Below, piece after piece: positions 45,254-55,148 of a stretch of DNA of 64,000 bases (positions are counted from its first letter, which is position 1; every line of letters begins with the position of its first letter). The notes below the pieces were generated by a model. It worked only from the letters and a program-made list of their open reading frames with translations. It was not told where the DNA came from and did not search any database. The position numbers were made by a program, and so were the translations under genes. This stretch comes from Verrucosispora sp. WMMD573. Its GTDB lineage: Bacteria; Actinomycetota; Actinomycetes; Mycobacteriales; Micromonosporaceae. Location: positions 744,001 through 808,000 of the forward strand of contig NZ_CP114901.1 in the NCBI RefSeq assembly GCF_027497175.1, written 5' to 3'.

Positions 45254-46060
45254 TCAGGCGTCGACCGGGGACGGCGTGCTGAGGTGCTGACGGGCGAACG
45301 CCAGCGCCTCGCGCAGATCCGCCTCGCGGACCTGTCGGCTCTTCGCGCCCCGGGTGGTCACCTCCACCGCCACCGAGCCGGTGAAGCCCCGCCCGGCCAG
45401 CGAACGCAGCAGCTCGGCGCAGGGCTGGTTGCCGCGTCCCGGCACCAGATGCTCGTCGCGGCCCTCGCCGGTGCCGTCACCGAGGTGCACGTGCGCCAGA
45501 CCGTTGCCCATCCGGTCGGCCATCGCCAACGCGTCGGTGTGCGAGGCCGCGCAGTGCGACAGGTCGAGCGTGTACGAGGCGTAACCGGCCTCGGTGGGAT
45601 CCCAACCGGGCACGTACGGCACGAACTGGCGGCCGGCCATCCGTACCGGGTACATGTTCTCCACCGCGAACCGCAGGCCGCCGAACTCGCCGGCCACCCG
45701 GTCGAGCCCCTCGGCGAAGCCTCGCGCGTAATCCCGCTGCCAGGTGAACGGCGGGTGCACCACGACGGTCGGTGCTTCCAGCGTCTCGGCCAGCACCGCC
45801 GCCCGGCGCAGCCGCTCCCACGGGTCGGGACTCCACACCCGCTGCGTGACCAGCAGGCACGGAGCGTGCACGGAGAGCACCGGCACCCCGTAGTGATCGG
45901 AGAGTCCGCGCAACGCGCCCGCGTCCTGGCTGACCGCGTCGGTCCACACCATCACCTCAAGGCCGTCGTAGCCGTGCGTCGCGGCCAGCTGAAACGCCGC
46001 CGCGGTCCGCTCAGGGAAGACCGAGGAACTGGACAGGAGCACCGGGACGCGGGAAGTCAC
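45254..46060 (-). CDS. Sugar phosphate isomerase/epimerase (AP endonuclease 2-like TIM barrel)
   Basis: A 268-residue xylose-isomerase-like TIM barrel. Metal-binding positions appear as VENMYP (Glu), [10 protein letters not shown] (Asp/His), HVHLGDG (His) and AVEVTTRG (Glu). It matches by position the Rv0498-type protein beside the Ppx gene in mycobacteria. The substrate is unknown. GTG 46060 lies 7 nt after TACCCT, without a ribosome site. Confidence 0.87.
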   Translation of the reverse strand: MTSRVPVLLSSSSVFPERTAAAFQLAATHGYDGLEVMVWTDAVSQDAGALRGLSDHYGVPVLSVHAPCLLVTQRVWSPDPWERLRRAAVLAETLEAPTVVVHPPFTWQRDYARGFAEGLDRVAGEFGGLRFAVENMYPVRMAGRQFVPYVPGWDPTEAGYASYTLDLSHCAASHTDALAMADRMGNGLAHVHLGDGTGEGRDEHLVPGRGNQPCAELLRSLAGRGFTGSVAVEVTTRGAKSRQVREADLREALAFARQHLSTPSPVDA

Positions 46061-46136
46061 ACCACCGAGGGTAGCCGCCGTGCGGTTCGACCACCCTGAC
46101 GAGAGTGCGTAAACCGGACAGCGAGGACGACGGGGA

Positions 46137-47081
46137 TCACACCGGAGCGAGTCGATCCATCCGGCTGAGGATCACGCCCTCCCGCAGTGCCCACGGACAC
46201 ACGTCCAGGGAGTCCACGCCGATTCGACGCATCACCGACTCGGCGACCACGGCGCCGGCCAGCAGTTGGTGGGCGCGCCCGGCGCTGACCCCCTCCAACT
46301 CGACGAGCTGCGCGGGTGGGATGTGCCGGATAAAGCCGAGCACCTGTCGCAGGCCGGACCGGGTGAGTCGACGTCGGGCCCAGAGCCCGGCCCCGCTGGG
46401 CGCGGCACCGGCGAGTCGGGCCAGCGTACGGAAGGTCTTGGAGGTAGCCACCGGCCGTTCCCAACCCACCTCGGTCATCCGCTCGACCACCGGATCGAGG
46501 TGGGCGTCGACGTATTGCCGCAGTTCCTCCACCGTCTCCGGTGCGGGCGGGACGGTGCTCTGCGGATCCACCCCGAGCCGGTCCCGGGTCAGCCGACCGG
46601 CGCCCAGGGGCAGCGATACCGCGACGTCCGGGTCCTCGTCGATACCGGCCGCGATCTCCAGCGAGCCGCCACCGATGTCCAGCACCAGCAGCCGCCCGGC
46701 GGACCAGCCGAACCACCGGCGGACCGCGAGGAAGGTCATCCGCGCCTCGTCGGCGCCGGAGAGCACCTCCAGCCGTACACCTGTGGAGTCCCGTACCCGG
46801 GTCAGGACGTCGGCCGCGTTGGTGGCGTCACGCACCGCGGAGGTGGCGAAGGCGATCAGGTCGTCGACCTCCAGGCCGGCGGCCGACGTACGCGCCGCCT
46901 CCACCGCCTTGACCAGGGCGTCCGCGCCGGCCTCGCGGAGCGCGCCGTCCGGTCCGATCTGCTCGGCGAGGCGCAGGACGGCCTTCTCCGAATGCGCCGG
47001 CCACGGGTGTGCGCCGCGGTGGGCGTCGACCACCAGCAGGTGCACCGTGTTGGAACCGACGTCGAGGACACCCAGTCGCAT
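46137..47081 (-). CDS. Ppx/GppA-family phosphatase
   Basis: A 314-residue ASKHA-fold protein with phosphate loop 1 [36 protein letters not shown] and loop 2 [16 protein letters not shown]. This is the short actinobacterial Ppx1/Ppx2 form lacking the HD-like C-terminal domain of E. coli Ppx. It acts on polyphosphate or pppGpp. It is divergent from the Cys-rich gene. The ATG follows TAGGGT by 6 nt, so it is probably leaderless. Confidence 0.92.
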   Translation of the reverse strand: MRLGVLDVGSNTVHLLVVDAHRGAHPWPAHSEKAVLRLAEQIGPDGALREAGADALVKAVEAARTSAAGLEVDDLIAFATSAVRDATNAADVLTRVRDSTGVRLEVLSGADEARMTFLAVRRWFGWSAGRLLVLDIGGGSLEIAAGIDEDPDVAVSLPLGAGRLTRDRLGVDPQSTVPPAPETVEELRQYVDAHLDPVVERMTEVGWERPVATSKTFRTLARLAGAAPSGAGLWARRRLTRSGLRQVLGFIRHIPPAQLVELEGVSAGRAHQLLAGAVVAESVMRRIGVDSLDVCPWALREGVILSRMDRLAPV

Positions 47082-47153
47082 GGGGAAACCCTAGGCCCAC
47101 CCGGTTCGCGCCACTCGGCGACCTGCCCGCCGCACCACGCGTACGCTGGCCGA

Positions 47154-47963
47154 GTGACAGGGCAGATCGAACTCCGCGTGCTGGTGGACGACCCGGCCGA
47201 CCCGCGCAGCCGGGAGGTGCCACTGGACTTCCCCCGGGAGTGGATCGAGTTCGTCGACCCGGCGGACGAGCGGCATCTGATCCGGGCCGACCTCACCTGG
47301 TTGCTGTCCCGGTGGACATGCATCTTCGGCCGGGGCTGCCACGGCATCATCGCCGGCCGGTCGGCCGACGGCTGCTGCTCGCACGGCGCGTTCTTCACCG
47401 ACTCCGACGACGAGTCACGGGTACGGGCCGCGGTGAAGCGACTGACCCCGCAGACCTGGCAGCACTATCGGCGTGGGTTCAAGAACTGGACCGCGAACGA
47501 CACCGTCGACGGCAAGAACCCGGCCCGGCGGACCGCCACCCAGGACGCCGACGGGCCCTGCGTCTTCCTCAACGACGCGGACTTCCCGGGCGGGGGCGGC
47601 TGCGCGCTGCACGCCCAAGCGCTGCGCGACGGGGCGCATCCGCTGGAGTACAAGCCGGACGTGTGCTGGCAGCTGCCGATCCGCCGTGATCAGGAGTGGG
47701 TGAAGCGGCCGGACAACACCAAGGTGCTGGTGTCCACGCTTGCCGAGTTCGACAGGCGCGGGTGGGGTGCCGGCGGGCACGACCTCGACTGGTGGTGCAC
47801 CTCGTCCACCGACGCGCACGTCGGTGCCGACCCGATGTACCTGTCGTACGCCCCGGAGTTGACCGCGCTCATCGGCGAGCCGGCGTACGCCAGGCTGGCC
47901 GAGTTGTGCGCGGCGCGGAGCCGGCAGGGCCTCGTCGCCCCGCACCCGGCCGACGGCGCCTGA
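47154..47963 (+). CDS. Cys-rich protein, DUF3109/YkgJ-like
   Basis: A 269-residue cytoplasmic protein with clustered cysteines: [12 protein letters not shown] then [10 protein letters not shown], later [23 protein letters not shown] and DWWCTSS. The GCCxHG and CxLH spacing is like YkgJ/DUF3109 proteins thought to bind a metal or Fe-S centre. GTG 47154 follows TACGCT by 6 nt and lacks a ribosome site. It shares a 72-bp divergent promoter region with the Ppx gene. Function is unknown. Confidence 0.8.
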   Translation: MTGQIELRVLVDDPADPRSREVPLDFPREWIEFVDPADERHLIRADLTWLLSRWTCIFGRGCHGIIAGRSADGCCSHGAFFTDSDDESRVRAAVKRLTPQTWQHYRRGFKNWTANDTVDGKNPARRTATQDADGPCVFLNDADFPGGGGCALHAQALRDGAHPLEYKPDVCWQLPIRRDQEWVKRPDNTKVLVSTLAEFDRRGWGAGGHDLDWWCTSSTDAHVGADPMYLSYAPELTALIGEPAYARLAELCAARSRQGLVAPHPADGA

Positions 47964-48049
47964 CGCGGAGCCGCGTGCCGGCATGTCGGAGCAGGGCGGC
48001 CGTCACACGTGGTAACCATCCGCACCCGACCCGACCGACCCCCTTGCCG

Positions 48050-48173
48050 CCTTTGCTCTGCTTACCTATACGCACAGGTAACTCTCTGTGGTCTGCGTCT
48101 CGCCGCCAGCCGCAAGAGCGGCCCGCATAAGTCCTGTTCAGCGAGTTGTGCGTATAGGTAAGCAGAGCAAAGG
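48050..48173. repeat. Inverted-repeat element, family B copy 2
   Basis: A 124-bp element with perfectly complementary 26-nt arms (48050-48075 and 48148-48173) around a 72-nt centre. The outer 14 bp are identical to copy 1. The inner arm ACCTATACGCAC differs from copy 1, with matching changes on both sides. It lies between the convergent Cys-rich and regX3 genes; the remainder of this 323-bp gap has no gene. Confidence 0.88.
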
Positions 48174-48286
48174 AGCCGAGTAGAGGGTTGGGTAGGTGGC
48201 TGCGACGTCACCCAACGCAACCGCGCCGACTCAGCGACAGACCGTCACCAACGATGGCAGTCACGAGCCGGTGCGGCTCGGCCCGA

Positions 48287-48970
48287 TCAGGGCTCGAACT
48301 TGTAGCCGAGACCGCGCACCGTGACGATGTGACGCGGAGTGGACGGCTCCGGCTCGATCTTGGAGCGCAGCCGCTTGACGTGCACGTCCAGCGTCTTCGT
48401 GTCGCCGACGTAGTCGGCGCCCCAGACGCGGTCGATCAACTGCCCCCGGGTGAGCACCCGGCCCGCGTTGCGCAGCAGCAGTTCGAGCAGCTCGAACTCC
48501 TTGAGCGGCAGTTGCACCGCGCCGCCGTCCACCGTCACCACGTGCCGCTCGATGTCCATCCGGACCGGACCGGCGGCGAGCGTCGGCGCGCCCGACTCGG
48601 GGGCCTCCGGGCTCTGCCGGCGCAGCACCGCGCGGATCCGGGCGACCAGTTCCCGGGGGGAGTACGGCTTGGTCACGTAGTCGTCGGCCCCGATCTCCAG
48701 GCCGACCACCTTGTCGATCTCGCTGTCCCGAGCCGTGACCATGATGATCGGCACGTGCGAGCGCTGGCGCAGCTGCCGGCAGACCTCGGTACCGGACATC
48801 TCCGGCAGCATCAGGTCGAGCAGGACGATGTCGGCACCGGTCCGGTCGAACTCGGTGAGAGCCGACGTCCCCGTGGCGGCCACGGAGACCTCGAACCCCT
48901 CCTTGCGGAGCATGTACGACAGTGCGTCCGAGAACGACTCCTCGTCCTCGACCACCAGAACGCGACTCAA
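48287..48970 (-). CDS. regX3: Phosphate-sensing response regulator (RegX3/PhoP)
   Basis: A 227-residue OmpR/PhoB-type regulator. The receiver has VVEDEESF, phospho-acceptor Asp in IVLLDLMLPEMSG, and Thr/Lys in MVTARDS and YVTKPYSPREL. The winged helix is C-terminal (LPLKEFELLELLLRNAGRVLTR, DVHVKRLRSKIE, IVTVRGLGYKF). It starts with TTG at 48970, preceded by AAAGGA. It sits 56 bp after the kinase gene. In Streptomyces the orthologue is PhoP, which binds PHO boxes under phosphate limitation. Confidence 0.95.
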   Translation of the reverse strand: MSRVLVVEDEESFSDALSYMLRKEGFEVSVAATGTSALTEFDRTGADIVLLDLMLPEMSGTEVCRQLRQRSHVPIIMVTARDSEIDKVVGLEIGADDYVTKPYSPRELVARIRAVLRRQSPEAPESGAPTLAAGPVRMDIERHVVTVDGGAVQLPLKEFELLELLLRNAGRVLTRGQLIDRVWGADYVGDTKTLDVHVKRLRSKIEPEPSTPRHIVTVRGLGYKFEP

Positions 48971-49026
48971 CGGCGTTTCCTTTCATCGGTCGGACCGGGT
49001 GGAGCCCGGCCTGATCCAGGTGCGGT

Positions 49027-50256
49027 TCAGACCTGCCGGAGCTCGGCCGGACCGGCCTCGATCTCAGCAGGCGGCAGTGTCGCCAGCAGGTCGTCCGGCG
49101 GGCGGGCGGGCAGCCGGAGGGTGAACGTCGACCCACCACCAAGAGTGCTCGCCACCTCCACCCGGCCGCCATGGTTGCTCGCGATGTGCTTGACGATCGC
49201 CAACCCGAGGCCGGTGCCGCCGGTGGCCCGCGACCGCGCCTGATCGGCCCGGTAGAACCGCTCGAAGATGCGGTCGACGTCGGTGGGGGCGATGCCGATG
49301 CCCTGGTCGGTGACCGCGATCTCCACCTGCTCCCCGGCGGCCCGGGCGGCGATGCGTACCGTCGTGTCCTCGCCGGAGTAGTTCAGGGCGTTCTCCACCA
49401 GATTCGCCACCGCGGTGGCGAGTTGGTTGTCGCTGCCGTACACGGTCAGGCCCCGCTCCGCTTCGACGGTCACCTCGATCCGGCGGGCGGCGGCGGCGGT
49501 CCGGGTGCGATCGATCACCTCGGAGATCACCCAGTCCACCGCGACCGGCTCGGGAGCCGGCTGCGGTTCGGCGCCCTGAAGTCGGGTCAACTCCAGCAGC
49601 TCCTGCACCAGCCGGCCCAACCGGGTCGACTCGTGCTGGATACGTTCGGCGAACCGCCGGGCGGCGACCATATCCTCGGAGAGATCCGGGCGCCCCTCGT
49701 CGGCCGGCTCGGTGGCGTCCAGCAGCGCCTCGGCGAGCAGCTGCAACGCGCCGATCGGGGTCTTCAGTTCGTGGCTGACATTGGCCACGAAGTCCCGGCG
49801 CACCCGGGCCAACCGGTGCGATTCGGTCACGTCGGCCGCCTCCACCGCGATGTAGCCGTTGCCCAGCCCCATCGCGCGCAGGTGCACGCCAAGCGGATTC
49901 TCCCCGGCGTTGTCGCGACCTCGGGGCAGGTCGAGTTCGATCTCGCGCCGCACCCCGGTGCGCCGCACCTGCCCCGCCAGGGTACGAATCAGCGGATGCG
50001 CCATGATCGAACCCGGCCGCCCACCGGTACGCAGCAGCCCCATCGCCCGTGCCGCGGGATTGACAAGTACGGGCACATCGTCCGCGTCGAGCACCACGAC
50101 CCCCGCGCGCAGCGAATCGATCGCGCGGCGGCCGAGCCCGACCTGCACTTCGTCGACGATCGCGAGCCTCCCCTTACCGAACCGGGACAACCACAGGCCG
50201 GCGGCGACCCCGATCACCAGGGCCGCAGCCACACCCACCGTCACCGCCCACGTCAC
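49027..50256 (-). CDS. senX3: Phosphate-sensing histidine kinase (SenX3/PhoR)
   Basis: A 409-residue kinase. One N-terminal helix (about 4-25), a PAS-like region (SLRAGVVVLDADDVPVLVNPAARAMG), HisKA with FVANVSHELKTPIGAL and HATPase_c (NLVENALNYS, VTDQGIGIAPTDVDRIFERFYR, GTGLGLAIVKHI). The start GTG at 50256 lies 6 nt after TACGAT and has no ribosome site, so it is probably leaderless. It is divergent from phoU with PHO boxes between. Confidence 0.95.
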   Translation of the reverse strand: MTWAVTVGVAAALVIGVAAGLWLSRFGKGRLAIVDEVQVGLGRRAIDSLRAGVVVLDADDVPVLVNPAARAMGLLRTGGRPGSIMAHPLIRTLAGQVRRTGVRREIELDLPRGRDNAGENPLGVHLRAMGLGNGYIAVEAADVTESHRLARVRRDFVANVSHELKTPIGALQLLAEALLDATEPADEGRPDLSEDMVAARRFAERIQHESTRLGRLVQELLELTRLQGAEPQPAPEPVAVDWVISEVIDRTRTAAAARRIEVTVEAERGLTVYGSDNQLATAVANLVENALNYSGEDTTVRIAARAAGEQVEIAVTDQGIGIAPTDVDRIFERFYRADQARSRATGGTGLGLAIVKHIASNHGGRVEVASTLGGGSTFTLRLPARPPDDLLATLPPAEIEAGPAELRQV

Positions 50257-50328
50257 TCGGCGATCGTATGGTCATTGTTAACCTGGCTATCGCCCAGAAC
50301 AGGACGAAGCACTCTCACTTCCGGGAAA

Positions 50329-50370
50329 GTTCACCCGCGCGTCCGGCGTAGTTCACCAGCGTTCACCTCC
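50329..50370 (+). promoter_or_regulatory. PHO-box cluster between senX3-regX3 and phoU
   Basis: GTTCACC occurs at 50329, 50351 and 50361, with a degenerate unit between the first two. This matches the direct-repeat 11-bp GTTCACC units bound by PhoP/RegX3 in actinomycetes. Its place between the divergent senX3 and phoU genes fits control of both. Confidence 0.85.
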
Positions 50371-50456
50371 GATCCGCCCGGGAGTCATAGCTTGGCGGCG
50401 TACCAGCGCAAATCCCCGCCGGCGGGCTCGCCGGCGCCGACGGACAGGACGTGACG

Positions 50457-51107
50457 ATGCGCGACGAGTTCCGGGCCGAACTTGAGGCCGTCAGCCAACT
50501 GCTTGTCGAGATGGCCGACGGAGTTCGGGCGGCGCTGCGGCAGGCGACCCGCGCCCTGCTCACCGCCGACCGCCGGGCTGCCGAGTCCGTGATCGAGCGG
50601 GACGCGGAGATCGACGGGCTGTACCGCCAGGTGGAGGAGCGCGTCTGCGATCTGCTGGCCCGCCAGGCACCGGTCGCCTCCGACCTGCGCGCCATGATCA
50701 CTGCGCTGCACGTGGCCGCCGATCTGGAGCGGATGGGCGACCTGGCCGACCACGTGGCCAAGACCGCGCTTCGCCGGCACCCGTCGCCGGCCGTCCCGGC
50801 GGAGCTGCGCCCGGTCTTCACGGACATGGCGGGCATCGCCGACCGGATGGCCGAGAAGATCGCCTCGGTGCTGGCCCACCCCGACGCCGACCTGGCCGCC
50901 GAACTGGACAGCGACGACGACGCCATGGACGAGCTGCACAAGGGGTTGTTCGGGGTGCTGCTCGGCGCGGACTGGCCGTACGGGGTGGAGACCGCCATCG
51001 ACGCCACCCTGCTCGGTCGCTTCTACGAGCGTTTCGCCGACCACGCGGTCAACAGCGCCGAACACGTGGTCTACCTGATCACCGGCGAACCGGTCACCTC
51101 TCCCTGA
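50457..51107 (+). CDS. phoU: Phosphate transport system regulator PhoU
   Basis: A 216-residue protein with two three-helix PhoU domains. Each has the acidic metal-binding motif: ERMGDLADHVAK in the first and ERFADHAVNSAEH in the second, near the C-terminus. It links phosphate uptake to the SenX3/PhoR kinase and keeps it inactive when phosphate is sufficient. ATG 50457 has AGGA 7 nt upstream; GTG 50451 is possible. Confidence 0.95.
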   Translation: MRDEFRAELEAVSQLLVEMADGVRAALRQATRALLTADRRAAESVIERDAEIDGLYRQVEERVCDLLARQAPVASDLRAMITALHVAADLERMGDLADHVAKTALRRHPSPAVPAELRPVFTDMAGIADRMAEKIASVLAHPDADLAAELDSDDDAMDELHKGLFGVLLGADWPYGVETAIDATLLGRFYERFADHAVNSAEHVVYLITGEPVTSP

Positions 51108-51114
51108 GCACGCG

Positions 51115-51144
51115 GAGGGGCCCCGGCCAGCACCGGGGCCCCTC
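51115..51144. terminator. 12-bp convergent terminator after phoU
   Basis: GAGGGGCCCCGG (51115-51126) pairs perfectly with 51133-51144 around a 6-nt loop, 8 bp after the phoU stop and 27 bp before the gpm stop. It probably serves both genes. Confidence 0.85.
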
Positions 51145-51170
51145 GGTCCGTCTCGACGTCCTCGGTCGAC

Positions 51171-51938
51171 TCAACGACCCTGGTTGGCCACGGCGGCGGC
51201 AGCCGCCTTGGCGGCCTCCGGGTCGAGGTAGGTGCCGCCCAGCGTCTGCGGACGCAGCAGCGGGTCCAGGTCGTAGCGCAGCGGAATTCCGGTGGGGATG
51301 TTGAGCTTCGCGATGGCCTCGTCACTGATCTGGTCCAGGTGCTTGACCAACGCCCGCAACGAGTTGCCGTGCGCGGCCACCAGCACCGTGCGGCCGGCCA
51401 GGATGTCCGGCACGATCGAGTCGTACCAGTACGGCAGCATCCGCTCGACGACGTCCTTCAGGCACTCGGTACGCGGCATCAGCTCGGTCGGCAGCAGCGC
51501 GTAACGCGGATCACCCACCTGCGACCACTCGTCGTCGTCCTCGATCGGCGGCGGCGGGGTGTCGTACGACCGGCGCCAGAGCATGAACTGCTCCTCGCCG
51601 TACTCATCCAGGGTCTGCTTCTTGTTCTTGCCCTGCAACGCCCCATAGTGGCGCTCGTTCAGCCGCCAGGACCGACGCACCGCGATCCAGTGCCGGTCCG
51701 CGGCGTTCAGCGCCAACTCGGCGGTCCGGATGGCGCGGCGCATCACGCTGGTGTGCACCACGTCCGGCAGCAGGCCGTGCTCGCGCAGCAGCTCGCCGCC
51801 GCGGCGCGCCTCGTCCTCGCCCTTCGCGGTCAGGTCGACGTCGACCCAGCCGGTGAAGAGGTTCTTGGCGTTCCAGTCGCTCTCGCCGTGCCGCAGCAGG
51901 ACCAGCGTCCCGACGGTGGGCCCCTCGCTAGCTGTCAT
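51171..51938 (-). CDS. gpmA: 2,3-bisphosphoglycerate-dependent phosphoglycerate mutase
   Basis: A 255-residue glycolytic enzyme that interconverts 3- and 2-phosphoglycerate. The phosphohistidine motif is [38 protein letters not shown] and [14 protein letters not shown] carry the second His and substrate contacts. ATG 51938 has AGGA 8 nt upstream. It corresponds to gpm1 beside senX3-regX3 in mycobacteria. Confidence 0.96.
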   Translation of the reverse strand: MTASEGPTVGTLVLLRHGESDWNAKNLFTGWVDVDLTAKGEDEARRGGELLREHGLLPDVVHTSVMRRAIRTAELALNAADRHWIAVRRSWRLNERHYGALQGKNKKQTLDEYGEEQFMLWRRSYDTPPPPIEDDDEWSQVGDPRYALLPTELMPRTECLKDVVERMLPYWYDSIVPDILAGRTVLVAAHGNSLRALVKHLDQISDEAIAKLNIPTGIPLRYDLDPLLRPQTLGGTYLDPEAAKAAAAAVANQGR

Positions 51939-52089
51939 GCCGATCATCCTGCCGCAACCCGCAATGGCACGCGCGGGAAGGGTGGTGACGACCACCACGT
52001 GGAAATACGGGTGACCTTGATTCCGGCACGCCACTAGGTTGGTAAGGATCAAATAGATCTCCAGGCATTACGGAAACGGGGGCGCGGGC

Positions 52090-53397
52090 GTGCGCGCGAT
52101 GCAGGGGTGGTTCCGGGACACCACGGGCGGGCTACCGAGGACCTTCTGGTACCTCTGGACGGGCACGCTGATCAACCGGCTCGGCTCGTTCGTCCTGGTC
52201 TTCCTCGCCATCTACCTGACCCAGGAACGCGGCTTCTCCGCCTCGCAGGCCGGGCTGGTGCTCGGCGCGTGGGGCGTCGGCGGTGCGGTCGGCACCACCG
52301 CCGGCGGCACCCTGACCGACCGATGGGGTCGCCGACCGACCCTGCTCACCGCCCACCTCGGCGCCGCGGCCATGATGCTCGCCCTGGGCTTCGCCCGTGA
52401 CCTGTGGACCGTCGCAGCGGGCGCGTTGCTGCTCGGCCTCTTCGCCGAGGCGGCCCGCCCCGCGTTCGGCGCGATGATGATCGACGTGGTGCCGGAGCGG
52501 GACCGGCTTCGCGCCTTCTCGCTCAACTACTGGGCGATCAACCTCGGTTTCGCCTGCGCCGCCGTGCTCGCCGGGTTCGCCGCGCAGGCCGGCTACCTGC
52601 TGCTCTTCGTGGTCAATGCGACCACCACGGTGGTCACCGCGCTGATCATCTTCGTGAAGGTCAGGGAGACCCGGACGGTCACCGTCGGCATGCCGCGCGG
52701 CGGCGTCTCGGCCGGTGCCCTGCGGACCATCCTGACCGATCGGGTCTTCCTCGGCTTCGTCGCGCTGAATCTCCTCGGGGCGCTGGTCTTCCTTCAGCAC
52801 ATCTCGATGCTGCCGATCGCGATGGCCGACTCCGGCCTGAGCCCCGCCACGTACGGATCGGTGATCGCACTCAACGGCGTGCTGATCGTGGCAGGCCAGC
52901 TCTTCGTGCCCCGACTGATCAAGGGGCGCAACCGCTCACACGTGCTCGCCCTGGCCGCGGTGGTGATGGGCGTGGGCTTCGGGCTGACCGCATTCGCCGA
53001 GGTCGCCTGGTTCTACGGGCTGACGGTGCTGATCTGGACGCTCGGGGAGATGCTCAACTCGCCGTCCAACGCCACCCTCATCGCCGAACTCTCCCCGACC
53101 GAGCTGCGTGGCCGCTACCAGGGCGTCTTCTCGCTCTCCTGGCAGCTGGCCGGGGCGGCGGCGCCGATCCTCGGCGGACTGGTGCGGGAGCAGGCCGGTA
53201 ACGCGACCCTCTGGGCCGGCTGTGCGGCGATCGGCCTGGTCATGGCGGTGGGCCACCTGCTCTCCGGGCCCGCGCGGGAACGGCGTGCCCTCGTGTTGCG
53301 TACCGCCGGCGCCGCCCCCGTGGTGACGGTGCAGTCGACCGCACCGCAGCCCGCCGCACCGCAGGCGGCCGAGCCGGTGGCCACCTCCCGGAGGTGA
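52090..53397 (+). CDS. MFS exporter, paralog 1
   Basis: A 435-residue 12-helix transporter of the major facilitator superfamily. The loop 2-3 signature reads GGTLTDRWGRRPTLL, and the N-terminus has GGLPRTFWYLWTGTLINRLGSF. A short Pro/Ala tail follows the last helix. It is closely similar to the next gene, which suggests duplication. It probably effluxes small molecules by proton antiport. The start is GTG 52090, or ATG 52099. Confidence 0.9.
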   Translation: MRAMQGWFRDTTGGLPRTFWYLWTGTLINRLGSFVLVFLAIYLTQERGFSASQAGLVLGAWGVGGAVGTTAGGTLTDRWGRRPTLLTAHLGAAAMMLALGFARDLWTVAAGALLLGLFAEAARPAFGAMMIDVVPERDRLRAFSLNYWAINLGFACAAVLAGFAAQAGYLLLFVVNATTTVVTALIIFVKVRETRTVTVGMPRGGVSAGALRTILTDRVFLGFVALNLLGALVFLQHISMLPIAMADSGLSPATYGSVIALNGVLIVAGQLFVPRLIKGRNRSHVLALAAVVMGVGFGLTAFAEVAWFYGLTVLIWTLGEMLNSPSNATLIAELSPTELRGRYQGVFSLSWQLAGAAAPILGGLVREQAGNATLWAGCAAIGLVMAVGHLLSGPARERRALVLRTAGAAPVVTVQSTAPQPAAPQAAEPVATSRR

Positions 53398-53476
53398 ACC
53401 CCGCCACCCCGGGTCTCTCCCGCCGACCAGCCCAGGCAATATCTGTTAGGTGTCCGAACAGATTAGGAAGGTCGCG

Positions 53477-54778
53477 GTGCCGGCCGAGCAGCAGCACGAG
53501 CCGCCACCGACCGGGGCGCTTCGTCGCTGGCTGACCGACACCGCGGGTGGCCTGCCCGCGACCTTCTGGTACCTCTGGGTCGGCCTGCTGATCAACCGGG
53601 CCGGCGCGTTCGCGATGCTCTTCCTGTCGCTCTACCTGACCGCCGCCCGGGGCGCCAGCGAGGCGCTGGCCGGAGTGGTGGTCGGTGGGTTCGGTGCGGG
53701 TGGTGCGGTCGGGGTCCTGCTCGGTGGGGTGCTGGCCGACCGGTGGGGTCGACGCTCGACCCTGGTGGCAGCTCACCTGCTCACCGCCGCCCTGATGGTC
53801 GCGCTGGCTCTCAGCCATCACCTGGGCGTGATCGCGACGCTCGCCCTGCTGGTCGGGGTGACGCACTCGATGCCGAGCCCGGCCTTCGTCGCCGCGATCG
53901 TCGACGTGGTACCGGAGCATCGCCGGTCCCGCGCCTTCAACCTGCAGTTTTGGGCGTTCAACCTCGGCATGGCCGTCGCGTCGCTGCTGGCCGGACTGCT
54001 GGCCGAGGCGAGCTACGTGGCGCTCTTCCTGGTCGACGCGGTCGCCACGGTGGCGACCGCCGCGCTGATCGCCTGGAAGGTTCCGGAGACGCTGGCCCGC
54101 CGACAGCCGCGGGCGAGTCCGGCCGCTGGAGCCCGGCATCCGCGTCGCCCCGGACTGCACACCGCGTTGACCGATCGGCACTTCCTGATTTTCGTCGGGC
54201 TGACCTTCGTACTCGCCGTACTGACCATGCAGGCGTCGACGATCATGCCGTTGGCCATGCGTGCCGACGGGTTGGGGCCGTCGTCGTACGGCGCGGTGGT
54301 GGCCCTCGGCGGCGTCCTGATCGTGCTCGGGCAGTTGTTCGTACCCCGGCTCATCGACCGCCACCGGAAGGCCCACGTGCTGGCCCTGTCGACGGCGCTG
54401 CTCGCCGTCGGCTTCGGCGCGCTCGCCGTCGCCGACGACCTCGTGTTCTACCTGGGTGCCTGCCTGATCTGGACGGTCGGCTCGATGCTGGCCGCGCCAC
54501 CCAACGCACAGATCAACGCGGACCTGGCCCCACCGGCGCTGCGGGCCCGCTACCAGTCGGTGTTCTACCTGGCCTTCCCGGCGGCGTCGTTCCTCGCGCC
54601 GACGCTCGGCGGCTTCAGCCTGCAACGGTGGGGCGACGGGCACTGGCTGCTGGTGGGCGCACTGGGTCTGCTGGCCGCCGGTGCGCACCTGGTCGCCGGG
54701 CCGGCGCGGGAGCGACGCGTCGCCACCCTGCGTCATCGGGGCGAACGGGCCGAGCCGTCGCTGGCCGGGCGTTCCTGA
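53477..54778 (+). CDS. MFS exporter, paralog 2
   Basis: A 433-residue 12-helix MFS transporter. It has GGLPATFWYLWVGLLINRAGAF and the loop GGVLADRWGRRSTLV, matching paralog 1 along its length. GTG 53477 is preferred because AGGAAGG lies 5 nt upstream; GTG 53450 is an alternative. The 79-bp gap after paralog 1 has no terminator, so both may be co-transcribed. Confidence 0.9.
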   Translation: MPAEQQHEPPPTGALRRWLTDTAGGLPATFWYLWVGLLINRAGAFAMLFLSLYLTAARGASEALAGVVVGGFGAGGAVGVLLGGVLADRWGRRSTLVAAHLLTAALMVALALSHHLGVIATLALLVGVTHSMPSPAFVAAIVDVVPEHRRSRAFNLQFWAFNLGMAVASLLAGLLAEASYVALFLVDAVATVATAALIAWKVPETLARRQPRASPAAGARHPRRPGLHTALTDRHFLIFVGLTFVLAVLTMQASTIMPLAMRADGLGPSSYGAVVALGGVLIVLGQLFVPRLIDRHRKAHVLALSTALLAVGFGALAVADDLVFYLGACLIWTVGSMLAAPPNAQINADLAPPALRARYQSVFYLAFPAASFLAPTLGGFSLQRWGDGHWLLVGALGLLAAGAHLVAGPARERRVATLRHRGERAEPSLAGRS

Positions 54779-54788
54779 GCACACGCGT

Positions 54789-54818
54789 AATGCCCGGCAC
54801 GAAATCGTGCCGGGCATT
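54789..54818 (+). terminator. 14-bp stem-loop terminator after the MFS pair
   Basis: AATGCCCGGCACGA (54789-54802) pairs perfectly with 54805-54818, leaving a tiny loop. It lies 10 bp after the stop and is followed by TC. Confidence 0.85.
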
Positions 54819-55148
54819 TCACGTCGTACGACCGGCGGCGGCGGGCGGCACTCACCCCCGTAAGCGACGCCCGCTCGCGCCGCCGGTCCAAACAGGTGGG
54901 CCACCGTCCCCCAACGGTGTCGGTCCACCCGTCCCCCGCGTCTCACCCGGCTGCACAGATCTGATCGATCCGCCGCTCCCCCGAACGGCACCGAGCGTGA
55001 CGCGGTGCAATAAAGTTAGTGCGGCCCGACCTCGGGATTCAACCTGAGCGACTGTCTCGCCCGTCACAGCGCGATCCCCCTTGAGACGGCGCCTAGGCCC
55101 TCGGTCAAGGCCAACTGCGGGTACCCGAGCACTATTCCCGCAAACCTC
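54819..55148. other. Intergenic region, no gene seen
   Basis: About 330 bp between the MFS terminator and the stop of the convergent histone-like gene. Short ORFs in it lack ribosome sites. It contains an A/T-rich patch (CAATAAAGTTAG near 55009) of unknown meaning. I see no RNA gene or strong promoter. Confidence 0.5.
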
